Assembly: GCA_945901045.1 (NCBI GenBank)
Contig: CAMDKK010000037.1
Coordinates: 1 to 40,125 of the forward strand
Source of the DNA: Limnohabitans sp. Rim8
Lineage (GTDB): Bacteria; Pseudomonadota; Gammaproteobacteria; Burkholderiales; Burkholderiaceae_C
DNA length: 40,125 bases
Direction: 5' to 3'
Shown here: piece by piece, positions 1 through 7,966 of the stretch
How the letters are laid out: each line of letters opens with the position of its first letter
Position numbering within the stretch: position 1 is the first letter of the stretch
Translations under genes and position numbers: made by a program
The notes under the pieces: generated by a model
Told to the model about the DNA's origin: nothing
Seen by the model: the letters and a program-made list of their open reading frames with translations, nothing else
Database searches by the model: none

Positions 1-1
1 G

Positions 2-1249
2 GCCACGCGGGCGTTGGCGGCCATGGGGGGTGAGGTGGTGAAGATTGGCCAGAAGAAAGGCTCGCGCTATGTGCTGCGCGACGCAGGCCGTGGCTTTGGT
101 GATGTTCCCGTGTTCCAGGTTGATGCAGAGGGCAAACTTGCTGAGTTGGGCGTGCTCTCGCCCGTTCGGCCCGATGGCTTTGTGTTCACGCAGGCCGATG
201 GGCTGCAGGTACACAGCGACGGCCTGCCTTGGTGGCTGCTGGACATGCGGCCTCAAGGCTATTTGGGTCGCGCTTACGCTTTGCGCTATGGCGCAGCGCT
301 GGGGCTGCCCAGCACGCTGAAAGAATGGAGCGACAGCCACGCCTTGCGGGCACTGCTGGTGCATGGGCACAACCCGGTGGGCAACTTGCTGCTGGGGCCC
401 ATCGCCCGCGACAAGTTCATGTCCATGCCTGAGCCCATGGCCTTGTCCCACGCTGATAAAGCAGCAACTTACGCCCGCATGGCCCTGGGTGCATCCCAGG
501 GCGAATCGCCCGGCTCTTCTGCGGGCGGCGAGCAGCCCAAGTTCACGGCCTATGCCGTCACCGACAACGGCCCCCAGCATGTGCTGGTGAAGTTCAGCGA
601 AAAGCTGGACAGCGCAGTGAGCCAGCGCTGGCGTGACTTGTTACTGGCCGAACACTTGGCGCTGAACACGCTGCGGCAAGCGGTTGTGTCTGCAGCCACT
701 TCGGCCGTCATCGACCATGAAGGTCAACGCTTTTTAGAGGTGCAGCGCTTTGACCGGTTGGGCGCTTTGGGGCGTCAAGCGGTTGTGTCGCTGTCTGCTT
801 TGGGTGCCGAGTTTGTGGGCGCGGCGCACCAGCCCTGGCCGGTGGTGGTCAAGCCCTTGGCGGCACAAGGTTTGGTGACACGCGAAGCGGCCGAGGCCAC
901 TGAAGTGTTGTGGGCCTTTGGCGTCCTCATAGGCAATACCGACATGCACGGCGGCAACTTGTCGTTTGTGTCTGAACAGGGGCGCCCGTACCACATCGCC
1001 CCAGCCTACGACATGACGCCCATGGCGTTTGCGCCCAGCAGCAGCGGCAAATTGCCCGGCAGCGTGCCCGCTGTGGCGCTGCACGCCAGCGTGCGCAACG
1101 ACCACTGGCGTCAAGCCCAAGCCATGGCGCAAAGCTACTTGGCGGCATTGCGGATGTGCCCAGATTTCAGTGCGGAATTTCAAGTGTGTCTGGACGCACT
1201 GGCCAACCACCTGGACATCGCAAGCGCGCAAATATCGCGCTTGGCTTAA
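2..1249 (+). CDS. yjjJ: HipA-family serine/threonine kinase, YjjJ (HipH) type, 5' end missing
   Basis: The reading frame is open from the first bases of the window, so the true start lies to the left; the TTG at 14 and ATG at 23 are internal. The visible N-terminus ([15 protein letters not shown], then SRYVLR) resembles the end of a winged helix-turn-helix, as in YjjJ-type proteins where the DNA-binding part is fused to the HipA-like kinase. Kinase marks are seen: a SAGGEQPKF loop (the equivalent loop in HipA holds the autophosphorylated serine), VKFSEK as the ATP-binding lysine region, catalytic [10 protein letters not shown], and metal-binding APAYDMTPM. HipA kinases phosphorylate a target such as glutamyl-tRNA synthetase; the target here is unknown. 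No antitoxin gene follows. Its stop codon overlaps that of gpsA on the other strand. Confidence 0.82.
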   Translation, partial: ATRALAAMGGEVVKIGQKKGSRYVLRDAGRGFGDVPVFQVDAEGKLAELGVLSPVRPDGFVFTQADGLQVHSDGLPWWLLDMRPQGYLGRAYALRYGAALGLPSTLKEWSDSHALRALLVHGHNPVGNLLLGPIARDKFMSMPEPMALSHADKAATYARMALGASQGESPGSSAGGEQPKFTAYAVTDNGPQHVLVKFSEKLDSAVSQRWRDLLLAEHLALNTLRQAVVSAATSAVIDHEGQRFLEVQRFDRLGALGRQAVVSLSALGAEFVGAAHQPWPVVVKPLAAQGLVTREAAEATEVLWAFGVLIGNTDMHGGNLSFVSEQGRPYHIAPAYDMTPMAFAPSSSGKLPGSVPAVALHASVRNDHWRQAQAMAQSYLAALRMCPDFSAEFQVCLDALANHLDIASAQISRLA

Positions 1250-2265
1250 ACCGCCTCGCCCCTTGGCCCACGCCCCATCAGGGCTTGCACCGCGTACGCA
1301 GGGTTCAGCTGTCCGTCCAGCAAAGCCACCACGTTTTCGGTGATCGGCATGTCCACGCCCAAGCTGCGGGCGCGTTGCAGCACGGTGCGGGCGCTGTACA
1401 CGCCTTCGGCAACGTGGCCGAGCGAGGCCACGGCTTGGGCCAAGGTTTGACCATGCGCCAGCAGCAAGCCCACTTGACGGTTGCGGCTCAGGTCGCCTGT
1501 GGCTGTCAGCACCAGATCGCCCAAACCCGACAAGCCCATGAAGGTGTCGGCGCGGGCGCCCAGCGCCAAGCCCAGGCGCGACATTTCGGCCAGGCCGCGG
1601 GTGATCAGTGCTGCGCGGGCGTTCAAACCCAAGGTCAAGCCGTCGCACAAGCCGGTCGCTATGGCCAACACGTTTTTCACAGCACCGCCAACTTCCGCGC
1701 CCACAATATCGTCGTTGGCATACACGCGCAGGGAAGGGCTGTGAAAGGCTTTCACCAAGGCTTCGCGCACCTGCGCTTGCTGGCTGGCGGCCACCAAGGC
1801 GGTGGGCTGACCTCGGGCGACTTCTTGTGCAAAACTGGGACCACTGAGCACACCCGAGAGCAAATTGGGCGCCACTTGGGCGCAGACCTCGTGGGCCATC
1901 AGCCCCGTCGCGTTTGCGGGGGCATCAGCAGCCACAGTTTCAAAGCCTTTGCACAACCAGGCCACGGGCGCAGCGCAACCGTTCAGGGCCGACAAGGTTT
2001 CGCGCAAGCCCGCCATGGGGGTGGAGACGATCACCAGATCATGACGCGTAGCCTGCAGGGCCACCCGTTGCGGATCGGACTGGGTGACTTGCAAAATAGG
2101 TGGAAACGAAAAACCCGGCAGATACCGGGTGTTTTCGCTCGCTTCGCGCATGGCTTGAGCCTGCTGGGGATCGCGGGCGCACAGCAACACATCGTGACCT
2201 TGTTGCGCTGCGCTGATGGCCAAGGCCGTGCCCCAAGCGCCGGCACCTAAGAAGGTGATGGGCAT
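1246..2265 (-). CDS. gpsA: Glycerol-3-phosphate dehydrogenase [NAD(P)+]
   Basis: A cytoplasmic enzyme that reduces dihydroxyacetone phosphate to sn-glycerol 3-phosphate for phospholipid synthesis. The 339-residue product has the expected length. It opens with the Rossmann motif [16 protein letters not shown], and shows [14 protein letters not shown], the catalytic-lysine region [15 protein letters not shown] and the substrate-binding [11 protein letters not shown]. The frame is open further upstream, but the ATG at 2265 is chosen because it gives the family N-terminus and avoids overlap with secB. It is the last gene of rhodanese-grxC-secB-gpsA, 19 bases after secB, an order common in Burkholderiales. 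It converges on the HipA-like gene, the two stop codons sharing the bases TTAA. Confidence 0.97.
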   Translation of the reverse strand: MPITFLGAGAWGTALAISAAQQGHDVLLCARDPQQAQAMREASENTRYLPGFSFPPILQVTQSDPQRVALQATRHDLVIVSTPMAGLRETLSALNGCAAPVAWLCKGFETVAADAPANATGLMAHEVCAQVAPNLLSGVLSGPSFAQEVARGQPTALVAASQQAQVREALVKAFHSPSLRVYANDDIVGAEVGGAVKNVLAIATGLCDGLTLGLNARAALITRGLAEMSRLGLALGARADTFMGLSGLGDLVLTATGDLSRNRQVGLLLAHGQTLAQAVASLGHVAEGVYSARTVLQRARSLGVDMPITENVVALLDGQLNPAYAVQALMGRGPRGEAV

Positions 2266-2284
2266 GCGCAGGGCCTTCAGTGGA

Positions 2285-2746
2285 TTACTGAACTTGCGGG
2301 GCAGCAGCAGCAGCTTGCTCGATCGCTTGGGCTTGTTGCTGCTCGTACATGGCTTGGAAGTTGATCTCGGCCAAGTGCACGGGCGGAAAGCCTGCACGGG
2401 TGACCACATCGGCCACGTTGCCACGCAGGTAGGGGTAGACGATTTGCGGGCAAGCGATGCCCATGATGGCGCCCATTTGATCGTCAGGCAGGTTCCGGAT
2501 TTCGAAAATTCCGGCTTGCTTGCACTCGACCAAAAACACGGTTTTATCGCCAATTTTGGTGTGCACGGTGGCGGTCACGCTGACCTCAAACACGCCTTCG
2601 GCCACAGGCGAAGACTCCACGCCCAACTGGATGTCCACGGTGGGTTGCTGCTGCTCAAGCAAGATGGCAGGGGAATTAGGCTGCTCCAGAGAAGCCTCTT
2701 TAAGGTACACACGCTGGATTTGGAAAACGGGATCTAAGTCGGCCAT
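2285..2746 (-). CDS. secB: Protein-export chaperone SecB
   Basis: SecB is a cytoplasmic tetrameric chaperone that keeps secretory preproteins unfolded and delivers them to SecA. The product is 153 residues, the usual size. It begins [16 protein letters not shown] and contains [14 protein letters not shown], a conserved block, and the conserved [11 protein letters not shown] and [11 protein letters not shown] segments; the tail is rich in glutamine and alanine, as in other SecB proteins. A frame extension up to 2791 exists, but the ATG at 2746 matches the family start; no clear Shine-Dalgarno sequence precedes it. It lies between grxC (141-base gap, which may hold its own promoter) and gpsA. 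Confidence 0.97.
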   Translation of the reverse strand: MADLDPVFQIQRVYLKEASLEQPNSPAILLEQQQPTVDIQLGVESSPVAEGVFEVSVTATVHTKIGDKTVFLVECKQAGIFEIRNLPDDQMGAIMGIACPQIVYPYLRGNVADVVTRAGFPPVHLAEINFQAMYEQQQAQAIEQAAAAAPQVQ

Positions 2747-2887
2747 GGGGAACTTTTGAGAATTAAAAAGAATGCCGTTCAGTGCAGCCAAAGCCCCACT
2801 TTTCGGAACACATGATTATGAACGAATTGAAACAGCCTATAAGGCAGTTCCGTGAAGCATAAAGCCTCTTGCATCAGGCAAATTGCA

Positions 2888-3148
2888 TCAAGCAGATTGC
2901 AACAGGGTGACCAAGCCGCCTTTGGCGTCCAGCGCCATCAACTCATCACAGCCGCCCACATGGGTCTCGCCAATGAAGATTTGAGGCACAGTGCGGCGCG
3001 AGGTGATGGCCATCATGTGCTCGCGCTGTGCGGGATTGGTGTCGATGCGGATTTCTTCGATCTGCTCGACGCCCTTGGCTTTGAGAATTTGCTTGGCCCG
3101 CACGCAGTAGGGGCAAACCGCGGTGGTGTACATCTTGACGTGTTGCAT
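2888..3148 (-). CDS. grxC: Glutaredoxin 3
   Basis: A small cytoplasmic glutathione-dependent disulfide reductase of 86 residues. It has the dithiol active site CPYC at residues 12-15 after the first beta strand (VKMYTTAV), the cis-proline motif RRTVPQIFIG and the glutathione-binding GGCDEL, so all parts of the thioredoxin fold are present. The ATG at 3148 is 12 bases after the rhodanese gene, so the two are probably one transcript. The rhodanese-grxC-secB-gpsA order is typical for the group. Confidence 0.96.
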   Translation of the reverse strand: MQHVKMYTTAVCPYCVRAKQILKAKGVEQIEEIRIDTNPAQREHMMAITSRRTVPQIFIGETHVGGCDELMALDAKGGLVTLLQSA

Positions 3149-3160
3149 GGCACTTTTCCT

Positions 3161-3568
3161 TTACATTTTGTCGATTGGCAAACTGGCTTCGCGCCAGGCT
3201 TTGAGACCACCCGCCAATGGCTGGGCTTGTTCATACCCCATTTTGCGGGCTTGGGCGGCACCGCGGGCTGCGCGTGAGCCGGCTTGACACAGCACCACAA
3301 CGGGGGTGGCCTTGTTCTTGATCAGTTTGGGGAGATGCGTTTCCAGTTGGGCCAAAGGCACGTTTTTAGCGCCAGCCACATGGCCTTGTGCAAATTCTTC
3401 AGGCTCACACACATCAATCACCACCGCTTTTTCGCGGTTAATGAGTTGCACCGCTTGCGCTGTGGTCAAACCCGAGGCGGCACCCTGGGCCAATATGGGC
3501 CACATCAGTGCTGCGCCCGAGGTCAAGGCAATGACCATGAGCATCCAGTTGTCGAGAAAAAATTTCAC
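3161..3568 (-). CDS. Membrane-anchored rhodanese-like sulfurtransferase
   Basis: A single rhodanese domain behind an N-terminal membrane segment. A GTG at 3568 is chosen as start because AAAGG stands seven bases before it and because it gives the family N-terminus (VKFFLDNWML); this yields 135 residues. Residues about 8-27 form a hydrophobic helix (MLMVIALTSGAALMWPIL). The domain shows VIDVCEPEEFAQGHVAGA and the active-site loop CQAGSR, whose cysteine would carry the persulfide, followed by the GG(L)KAW end motif. The sulfur acceptor is unknown. It is the first gene of the leftward operon with grxC, secB and gpsA, divergent from gpmA. Confidence 0.93.
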   Translation of the reverse strand: MKFFLDNWMLMVIALTSGAALMWPILAQGAASGLTTAQAVQLINREKAVVIDVCEPEEFAQGHVAGAKNVPLAQLETHLPKLIKNKATPVVVLCQAGSRAARGAAQARKMGYEQAQPLAGGLKAWREASLPIDKM

Positions 3569-3679
3569 AAAATAACCTTTAAAAGAATAAATCAGCGCCG
3601 CTTTCAATGCATTGCCTAATCAGGGATTCTAAAATGTGTGGCTGATAACTGTTTTCTTTGTTTTTTAAAACCTTCAACC

Positions 3680-4423
3680 ATGTACAAATTTGTCTTGATT
3701 CGCCACGGCGAGTCCACCTGGAATCTGGAAAACCGCTTTACCGGCTGGACCGATGTGGATTTGACGCACACAGGTGAAGCCCAGGCCCGCGAAGCTGGCC
3801 GCTTGCTCAAAGCAGAAGGCTACGAATTTGACATGGCCTTTACCAGTGTATTACGCCGCGCCATTCGCACACTGTGGCTGACGCTGGAAGAAATGGAGCG
3901 CCACTGGGTGCCCGTGACCAACAGCTGGCGCTTGAACGAGCGTCACTATGGCGCCTTGCAGGGCTTGAACAAAGCAGAAACCGCAAAAAAATACGGAGAA
4001 GATCAAGTGCTGACGTGGCGCCGCAGCTACGACGTGCCGCCACCAGCCCTGGAAGAAAACGACTCCCGCTGCGAACGCGACGATCTGCGTTATGCCAACA
4101 TGGCGCCAGACCCCGCGCCGCTGTCAGAGTGCCTGAAAGACACCGTGGCCCGCGTGCTACCTTTTTGGAATGAAGCCTTAGCCCCGGCCATCAAGTCCGG
4201 CAAACGTGTGGTGGTTGCGGCGCATGGCAACTCGATTCGCGCCCTGATCAAGTACCTGGACAATATTTCGGACGAAGCGATTGTGGAACTGAACATACCC
4301 AATGGCATTCCGCTGGTCTATGAACTGGATGCGAACCTCCAACCGATTCGCCACTATTACTTGGGCGACACGCAAGCAGCCGCCAAGGCTGCTGCTGCAG
4401 TGGCCGCTCAGGGCAAGGCCTGA
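3680..4423 (+). CDS. gpmA: 2,3-bisphosphoglycerate-dependent phosphoglycerate mutase
   Basis: This glycolytic enzyme interconverts 3- and 2-phosphoglycerate through a phosphohistidine. The 247-residue product starts [15 protein letters not shown], with the phosphorylated histidine at residue 9, followed by [12 protein letters not shown], the [17 protein letters not shown] block, RRSYDVPPP and the second catalytic histidine in [11 protein letters not shown]. The frame is open 14 codons upstream, but the ATG at 3680 gives the conserved start. The C-terminus ends in an alanine-rich tail ([15 protein letters not shown]) beyond the catalytic core. It is divergent from the rhodanese operon, with a 111-base spacer. 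Confidence 0.97.
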   Translation: MYKFVLIRHGESTWNLENRFTGWTDVDLTHTGEAQAREAGRLLKAEGYEFDMAFTSVLRRAIRTLWLTLEEMERHWVPVTNSWRLNERHYGALQGLNKAETAKKYGEDQVLTWRRSYDVPPPALEENDSRCERDDLRYANMAPDPAPLSECLKDTVARVLPFWNEALAPAIKSGKRVVVAAHGNSIRALIKYLDNISDEAIVELNIPNGIPLVYELDANLQPIRHYYLGDTQAAAKAAAAVAAQGKA

Positions 4424-4520
4424 AAAAGCCCCATTCGGCAAAACAAAGCCTGCCATGCGCACCGAACAGAATCAAGGTGTATATTGGACTGAATTATGAG
4501 ATCGATCGAGGTCAAGGACT

Positions 4521-5969
4521 ATGGGAAACAAACTTAAAATTGCAGGCTGGATTACCGTAGGCGCCATGGCGGGTGCACTGACCACCGTGTCTTTGCAAAC
4601 AGCTGCACGCTCCTCCTTTGCGCCCCTTCCACTGGAGGAGTTGCAGCAATTGGCGGCCGTCTTTGGCATGGTCAAGAGCGATTACGTGGAGCCGGTGGAT
4701 GAGAAAAAACTCATCACTGAAGCCATCTCAGGCATGGTCGCCAGCTTGGACCCCCATTCTCAGTATTTCGACAAAAAAAGCTTCAAGGAATTCAGCGAAG
4801 GCACTTCCGGCAAATTTGTGGGTGTTGGCATTGAAATCAGCCAAGAAGATGGTTTGGTCAAAGTGGTCTCGCCCATCGAAGGCTCTCCGGCGGATCGTGC
4901 TGGTTTGAAGACCAATGATCTGATCACAAAGATTGACGACACCTTCGTCAAAGGCTTGAGCCTGAACGAAGCCGTCAAGCGCATGCGCGGTGAACCCAAT
5001 ACCAAAGTGCTGCTGATGATTTTCCGTAAAGAAGAAAACCGCACTTTCCCGGTCACCATCGTACGTGAGGAAATCAAGACGCAATCAGTCAAGGCCAAAG
5101 TGATTGAGCCCGGTTTTGGCTGGATCCGTGTCTCTCAGTTCCAGGAGCGCACAGTAGAAGACTTCTCGCGCAAGCTCGAAGAAATGTACAAGCAAGACCC
5201 GCAAATCAAAGGCCTGGTGCTGGATTTACGCAACGACCCCGGCGGCTTGCTTGACGCTGCAGTGGCATTGTCTGCCGCGTTCCTGCCAGAGAATGTGACT
5301 GTGGTCTCTACCAATGGCCAATTGGACGAAAGCAAGTTCATTTATAAGGCTTCACCTCAGTTTTGGCGGCGCAATGCCAGCAACGACCCGATCGCTCGAT
5401 TGACGCAAGCCACGCAAGGCGCATTCAAGAAAGTACCCTTGGTGGTTTTGGTCAATGAAGGTTCTGCCTCAGCCAGTGAAATCGTTGCAGGTGCGTTGCA
5501 AGACCACAAACGTGCAACGCTGATGGGCAGCCAAACCTTTGGCAAAGGCTCGGTGCAAACCGTGCGTCAACTGGGTCCAGACACTGCGCTGAAAATCACG
5601 ACCGCGCGTTACTACACGCCCAATGGCCGATCCATACAAGCCAAGGGCATCGTGCCCGACGTGATGGTGGACGAAACTGAAAATGGCAGCCCGTTTGCTG
5701 TTTTGCGTACGCGTGAAGCGGATTTGGAAAAGCACTTGGGCAATGGCATAGAAGCTGAAAAGAAAGACGCTAACCGCGAAAAAGCCCGCGAAGAAGCCAT
5801 GAAAAAATTGGAAGAAGAGTCCAAAAAACCCGTGGCCGAGCGCCGCCCGCCTGAGTTTGGCTCTGACAAGGATTTTCAGTTGAACCAAGCACTGAACCAA
5901 CTCAAGGGCAAGCCCGTGTTGATCAGCAAGACTTTGGCAGAGCGCAAAGAAGAGAAAAAAGTCAAGTAA
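4521..5969 (+). CDS. C-terminal processing peptidase, S41 family
   Basis: A periplasmic serine protease of the CtpA/Prc type, which trims exported or membrane proteins at the C-terminus. The 482-residue product has an N-terminal membrane or signal segment (about residues 6-28), a PDZ domain (about 96-185, with GVGIEISQEDGLVKVVSPIEG), and the S41 core. From the 25-residue spacing known in the family, Ser317 in NEGSASASE and Lys342 in FGKGSVQT are the catalytic pair; the conserved LDLRNDPGGLL also fits. A charged lysine/glutamate-rich tail follows. An AAGGA stretch sits very near the ATG, and GAGG lies nine bases before it. The next gene starts 27 bases after, so both are probably cotranscribed. 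Confidence 0.95.
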   Translation: MGNKLKIAGWITVGAMAGALTTVSLQTAARSSFAPLPLEELQQLAAVFGMVKSDYVEPVDEKKLITEAISGMVASLDPHSQYFDKKSFKEFSEGTSGKFVGVGIEISQEDGLVKVVSPIEGSPADRAGLKTNDLITKIDDTFVKGLSLNEAVKRMRGEPNTKVLLMIFRKEENRTFPVTIVREEIKTQSVKAKVIEPGFGWIRVSQFQERTVEDFSRKLEEMYKQDPQIKGLVLDLRNDPGGLLDAAVALSAAFLPENVTVVSTNGQLDESKFIYKASPQFWRRNASNDPIARLTQATQGAFKKVPLVVLVNEGSASASEIVAGALQDHKRATLMGSQTFGKGSVQTVRQLGPDTALKITTARYYTPNGRSIQAKGIVPDVMVDETENGSPFAVLRTREADLEKHLGNGIEAEKKDANREKAREEAMKKLEEESKKPVAERRPPEFGSDKDFQLNQALNQLKGKPVLISKTLAERKEEKKVK

Positions 5970-5996
5970 GACTTGCTCACGAAGCCCAGCCCAGTG

Positions 5997-6752
5997 ATGA
6001 CTGATGATCAGTTGCTGCGCTATTCGCGTCATATCTTGCTCAACGAGCTGGGTATTGAGGGTCAAGAGCGCATCTTGGCAGCGCATGCGCTGGTGATAGG
6101 CGCTGGCGGCCTCGGCTCTCCGGTGGCTTTGTACCTGGCCAGTGCCGGTATCGGTCGTATCACCATGATCGATCACGACACGGTAGACGCCACCAACTTG
6201 CAGCGCCAAATTGCGCATACCTTAGAGCGCGTTGGGCAACTCAAAGTGGACTCGGTGCAACAAGCCATCCATGCCATCAACCCTGACGTGAAGGTCTCGC
6301 CCATCGCCGAACGGGCCGACGCCGCACTGCTCGATCAACTGGTTGCGCAAGCCGATGTAGTGCTCGATTGCTGCGACAACTTTGCCACCCGACAAGCCGT
6401 CAACCGGGCCTGCATGCAACACGGCAAACCGCTGGTGTCGGGCGCAGCGATTCGCATGGACGGGCAAGTCTCGGTGTTCGATCCACGCCAACCCACTTCG
6501 CCTTGTTATGCCTGTGTCTTCCCGCCTGAACCGGCGCCCGAAGAAACCCGCTGCGCAACCCTGGGCGTGTTTGCGCCGCTGGTGGGCATCATCGGCAGCG
6601 TGCAGGCCGCTGAAGCGCTCAAACTGATCAGCCACGCGGGCAGTTCACTCGCCGGTCGGTTATTGATGCTGGATGCGCGCCACATGGACTGGCGCGAGGT
6701 GCGCATTTCGCGCCATGCGCAGTGCCCGGTATGCAGCGGATTGCGGGCTTGA
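5997..6752 (+). CDS. MoeB/ThiF-family sulfur-carrier adenylyltransferase
   Basis: An E1-like enzyme that adenylates the C-terminal glycine of a ubiquitin-like sulfur carrier (MoaD for molybdopterin, or ThiS for thiamine). The 251-residue product shows RYSRHILL, the nucleotide-binding GAGGLGSPVALYLASAGIG, DHDTVDATNLQRQ, DCCDNFATR, and two zinc-binding pairs, CYAC and CPVC. Sequence alone does not settle MoeB against ThiF, and no moa or thi gene is nearby. The ATG at 5997 is preferred over a TTG at 5973; a GTG at 5994 is also possible. The gene follows the S41 protease by 27 bases. Confidence 0.93.
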   Translation: MTDDQLLRYSRHILLNELGIEGQERILAAHALVIGAGGLGSPVALYLASAGIGRITMIDHDTVDATNLQRQIAHTLERVGQLKVDSVQQAIHAINPDVKVSPIAERADAALLDQLVAQADVVLDCCDNFATRQAVNRACMQHGKPLVSGAAIRMDGQVSVFDPRQPTSPCYACVFPPEPAPEETRCATLGVFAPLVGIIGSVQAAEALKLISHAGSSLAGRLLMLDARHMDWREVRISRHAQCPVCSGLRA

Positions 6753-6989
6753 TTAGAGCCCTTTTCCTGCGCGGACTGGAGGATCCGCTGGAAGCCGCAT
6801 CTGCCATTGAATTGGCATCCATCTTGAAGCTCATGAGTCCAGGAACAACTCGTTGCTGAGCACTATTTCGTTCCCGATAGACTCAATCAGGCCCGAAACC
6901 GGGTGTTGACAAATTGGCGGCGAATGGCTCCAAACGCGACAAACCGGTCTGACACAATCGTTAACGATCTAAACCAGCTCTCTGAGTCT

Positions 6990-7520
6990 TCAAGGCGTTT
7001 GGCAGCTGCCATGAAATTGCCTGAACACCTTGGGCGTCATGGGTTGAGTTTGCGCAAACAAGCCTTTTTTCTGCCGCCGCGCTTGGCGCTGTAAGACAGC
7101 GTAAGGTCCGGCGCTGGCACGAAAGCTGTAAGCCCAGGCCATGCCGGACGCCACCATCTCGGCGCCCACGTCACGCCCGTCGATTTCAACCCGACCCAAG
7201 ACCCTGCCATAGGTGTCGGTTCCATGCGGGATCACCTGCACCGTTTTGCGATGCACCAAGTCGATCAAGGCATCGCGCGATGCATCACCCCCCGGCTGGC
7301 AGCGTTCCGGCGCATCGATGTTTTGGATCCGCAGCTTGACAGCTTCTTGGGCTTGGTCCGGTAACACCAGCAAGGTATCGCCATCGGCCACCCAACTGAC
7401 CCAGCCTGTCCAGCGAGGCGATCCGGTTTGGGGATCTACTGTTAAGGCGGCGTCTTGTGTAAACGACATCGCGCAGCAACAGCATAGGCAACACACCAGT
7501 ACCGTGCATGTGCGCTTCAT
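6990..7520 (-). CDS. Secreted thermonuclease (staphylococcal nuclease family)
   Basis: A 176-residue nuclease with a TNase domain, predicted to be exported. The N-terminus is a short signal-like segment with seven cysteines in its first 16 residues, which is unusual. The domain shows VADGDTLLV (metal-binding aspartate), LRIQNIDAPE (equivalents of the arginine, aspartate and glutamate of the active site) and DTYGRVLGRV (second catalytic arginine), followed by VASGMAWAY and KGLFA, so it looks catalytically complete. It would cut DNA or RNA with calcium. The ATG at 7520 overlaps the stop codon of the upstream MarR-like gene in the sequence ATGA, which indicates translational coupling. Substrate and role are unknown; nutrient scavenging is a guess. 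Confidence 0.9.
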   Translation of the reverse strand: MKRTCTVLVCCLCCCCAMSFTQDAALTVDPQTGSPRWTGWVSWVADGDTLLVLPDQAQEAVKLRIQNIDAPERCQPGGDASRDALIDLVHRKTVQVIPHGTDTYGRVLGRVEIDGRDVGAEMVASGMAWAYSFRASAGPYAVLQRQARRQKKGLFAQTQPMTPKVFRQFHGSCQTP

Positions 7521-7837
7521 CTGATGGCTTTCCCTTTTTGTCCCAAGTGGCGGTGGGCCTTGGGCAACGAACCGATCATTTGATCGTGCAAGACTTGTGC
7601 ACTGGCTTGCAACAGGTCCAAGCTGGCATTGAATTGCACTGCTTGCGTATCGCTCAGGCCCGCCAAAATATTGCGATTGATGGCTTGCAGCAGCGCCAGG
7701 ATGCGCCATTCGCGGCGGGTGATGCCATAGCCCCCTTCACACAAGCGCACCACCATGGCCCCAGCCACGGAGGTCAGGCGGTACATCCTGTACAGCAACA
7801 GGTCTTCAAACACTTCGGAAATGATCGGCGGGCGCAT
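7517..7837 (-). CDS. MarR-family protein lacking the winged-helix region (internal deletion)
   Basis: A 106-residue product. Residues 1-50 match the N-terminal dimerisation and first helices of MarR regulators often found near TctC genes (LLYRMYRLTSVAGAMVVRLCEGGYGITRREWRILALL is spread over residues 14-50). The next residues (QAINRNILAGLSD, then LLQASAQVLHDQM) resemble the C-terminal dimerisation helices. The recognition helix and beta wing, about 50-60 residues that normally lie between, are missing, and the frame stays open across the junction. Usual length is 150-165 residues. It may be a dimerisation-only form, or a decaying regulator. It is coupled to the nuclease by ATGA and divergent from the TctC-sulfatase cluster. 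The deletion is inferred from recalled family structure. Confidence 0.7.
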   Translation of the reverse strand: MRPPIISEVFEDLLLYRMYRLTSVAGAMVVRLCEGGYGITRREWRILALLQAINRNILAGLSDTQAVQFNASLDLLQASAQVLHDQMIGSLPKAHRHLGQKGKAIR

Positions 7838-7863
7838 CTTCTGACCTAGGGTTTTCGAGAGGA

Positions 7864-7884
7864 GTGATTGATTAGATCAATCAC
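7864..7884. promoter_or_regulatory. 21-bp palindrome, probable MarR-type operator
   Basis: Two perfect 9-base arms, GTGATTGAT and ATCAATCAC, flank the centre TAG. Length, AT-rich core and TTGAT/ATCAA half-sites are typical of MarR-family operators. It lies in the spacer between the MarR-like gene and the first TctC gene. On the minus strand it contains TCTAAT, five of six matches to a -10 box, so binding could block the leftward promoter. Confidence 0.6.
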
Positions 7885-7912
7885 CACGGGTCAGGCTACA
7901 TTCTGAGGTAAA

Positions 7913-7941
7913 TTGCCCAGAGTGGTCATGCCAAGTTAAAT
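7913..7941 (+). promoter_or_regulatory. Candidate sigma-70 promoter for the TctC-sulfatase cluster
   Basis: TTGCCC at 7913-7918 and TTAAAT at 7936-7941 are separated by 17 bases; each box matches four of six consensus bases. Transcription would begin near 7948, giving a leader of about 19 bases before the ATG at 7967. The palindrome at 7864-7884 is upstream of this -35 box. Confidence 0.4.
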
Positions 7942-7966
7942 CCATTCCATCCAGAAAGACTTCACC

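Noticed and set aside
734-1648. Leftward 304-codon frame across the yjjJ-gpsA junction
   Set aside because: It runs antisense to kinase motifs and out of frame through gpsA; no ribosome site or domain.
3612-3635. TTGCCT and TAAAAT before gpmA as a promoter
   Set aside because: The spacing is only 12 bases; TAAAAT alone may be a -10 box, but no -35 box at 16-18 bases was found.
6731-6859. Possible 42-residue gene overlapping the end of the MoeB/ThiF-type gene
   Set aside because: The frame from the ATG at 6731 reads plausibly (ELASILKLMSPG), but there is no ribosome site and no recognised family; the rest of 6753-6989 also holds only short frames.
6903-7094. Rightward 63-codon frame starting in the gap before the nuclease
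   Set aside because: Its second half is antisense to the conserved C-terminus of the nuclease, and the first half has no start signal, so it is most likely a shadow.
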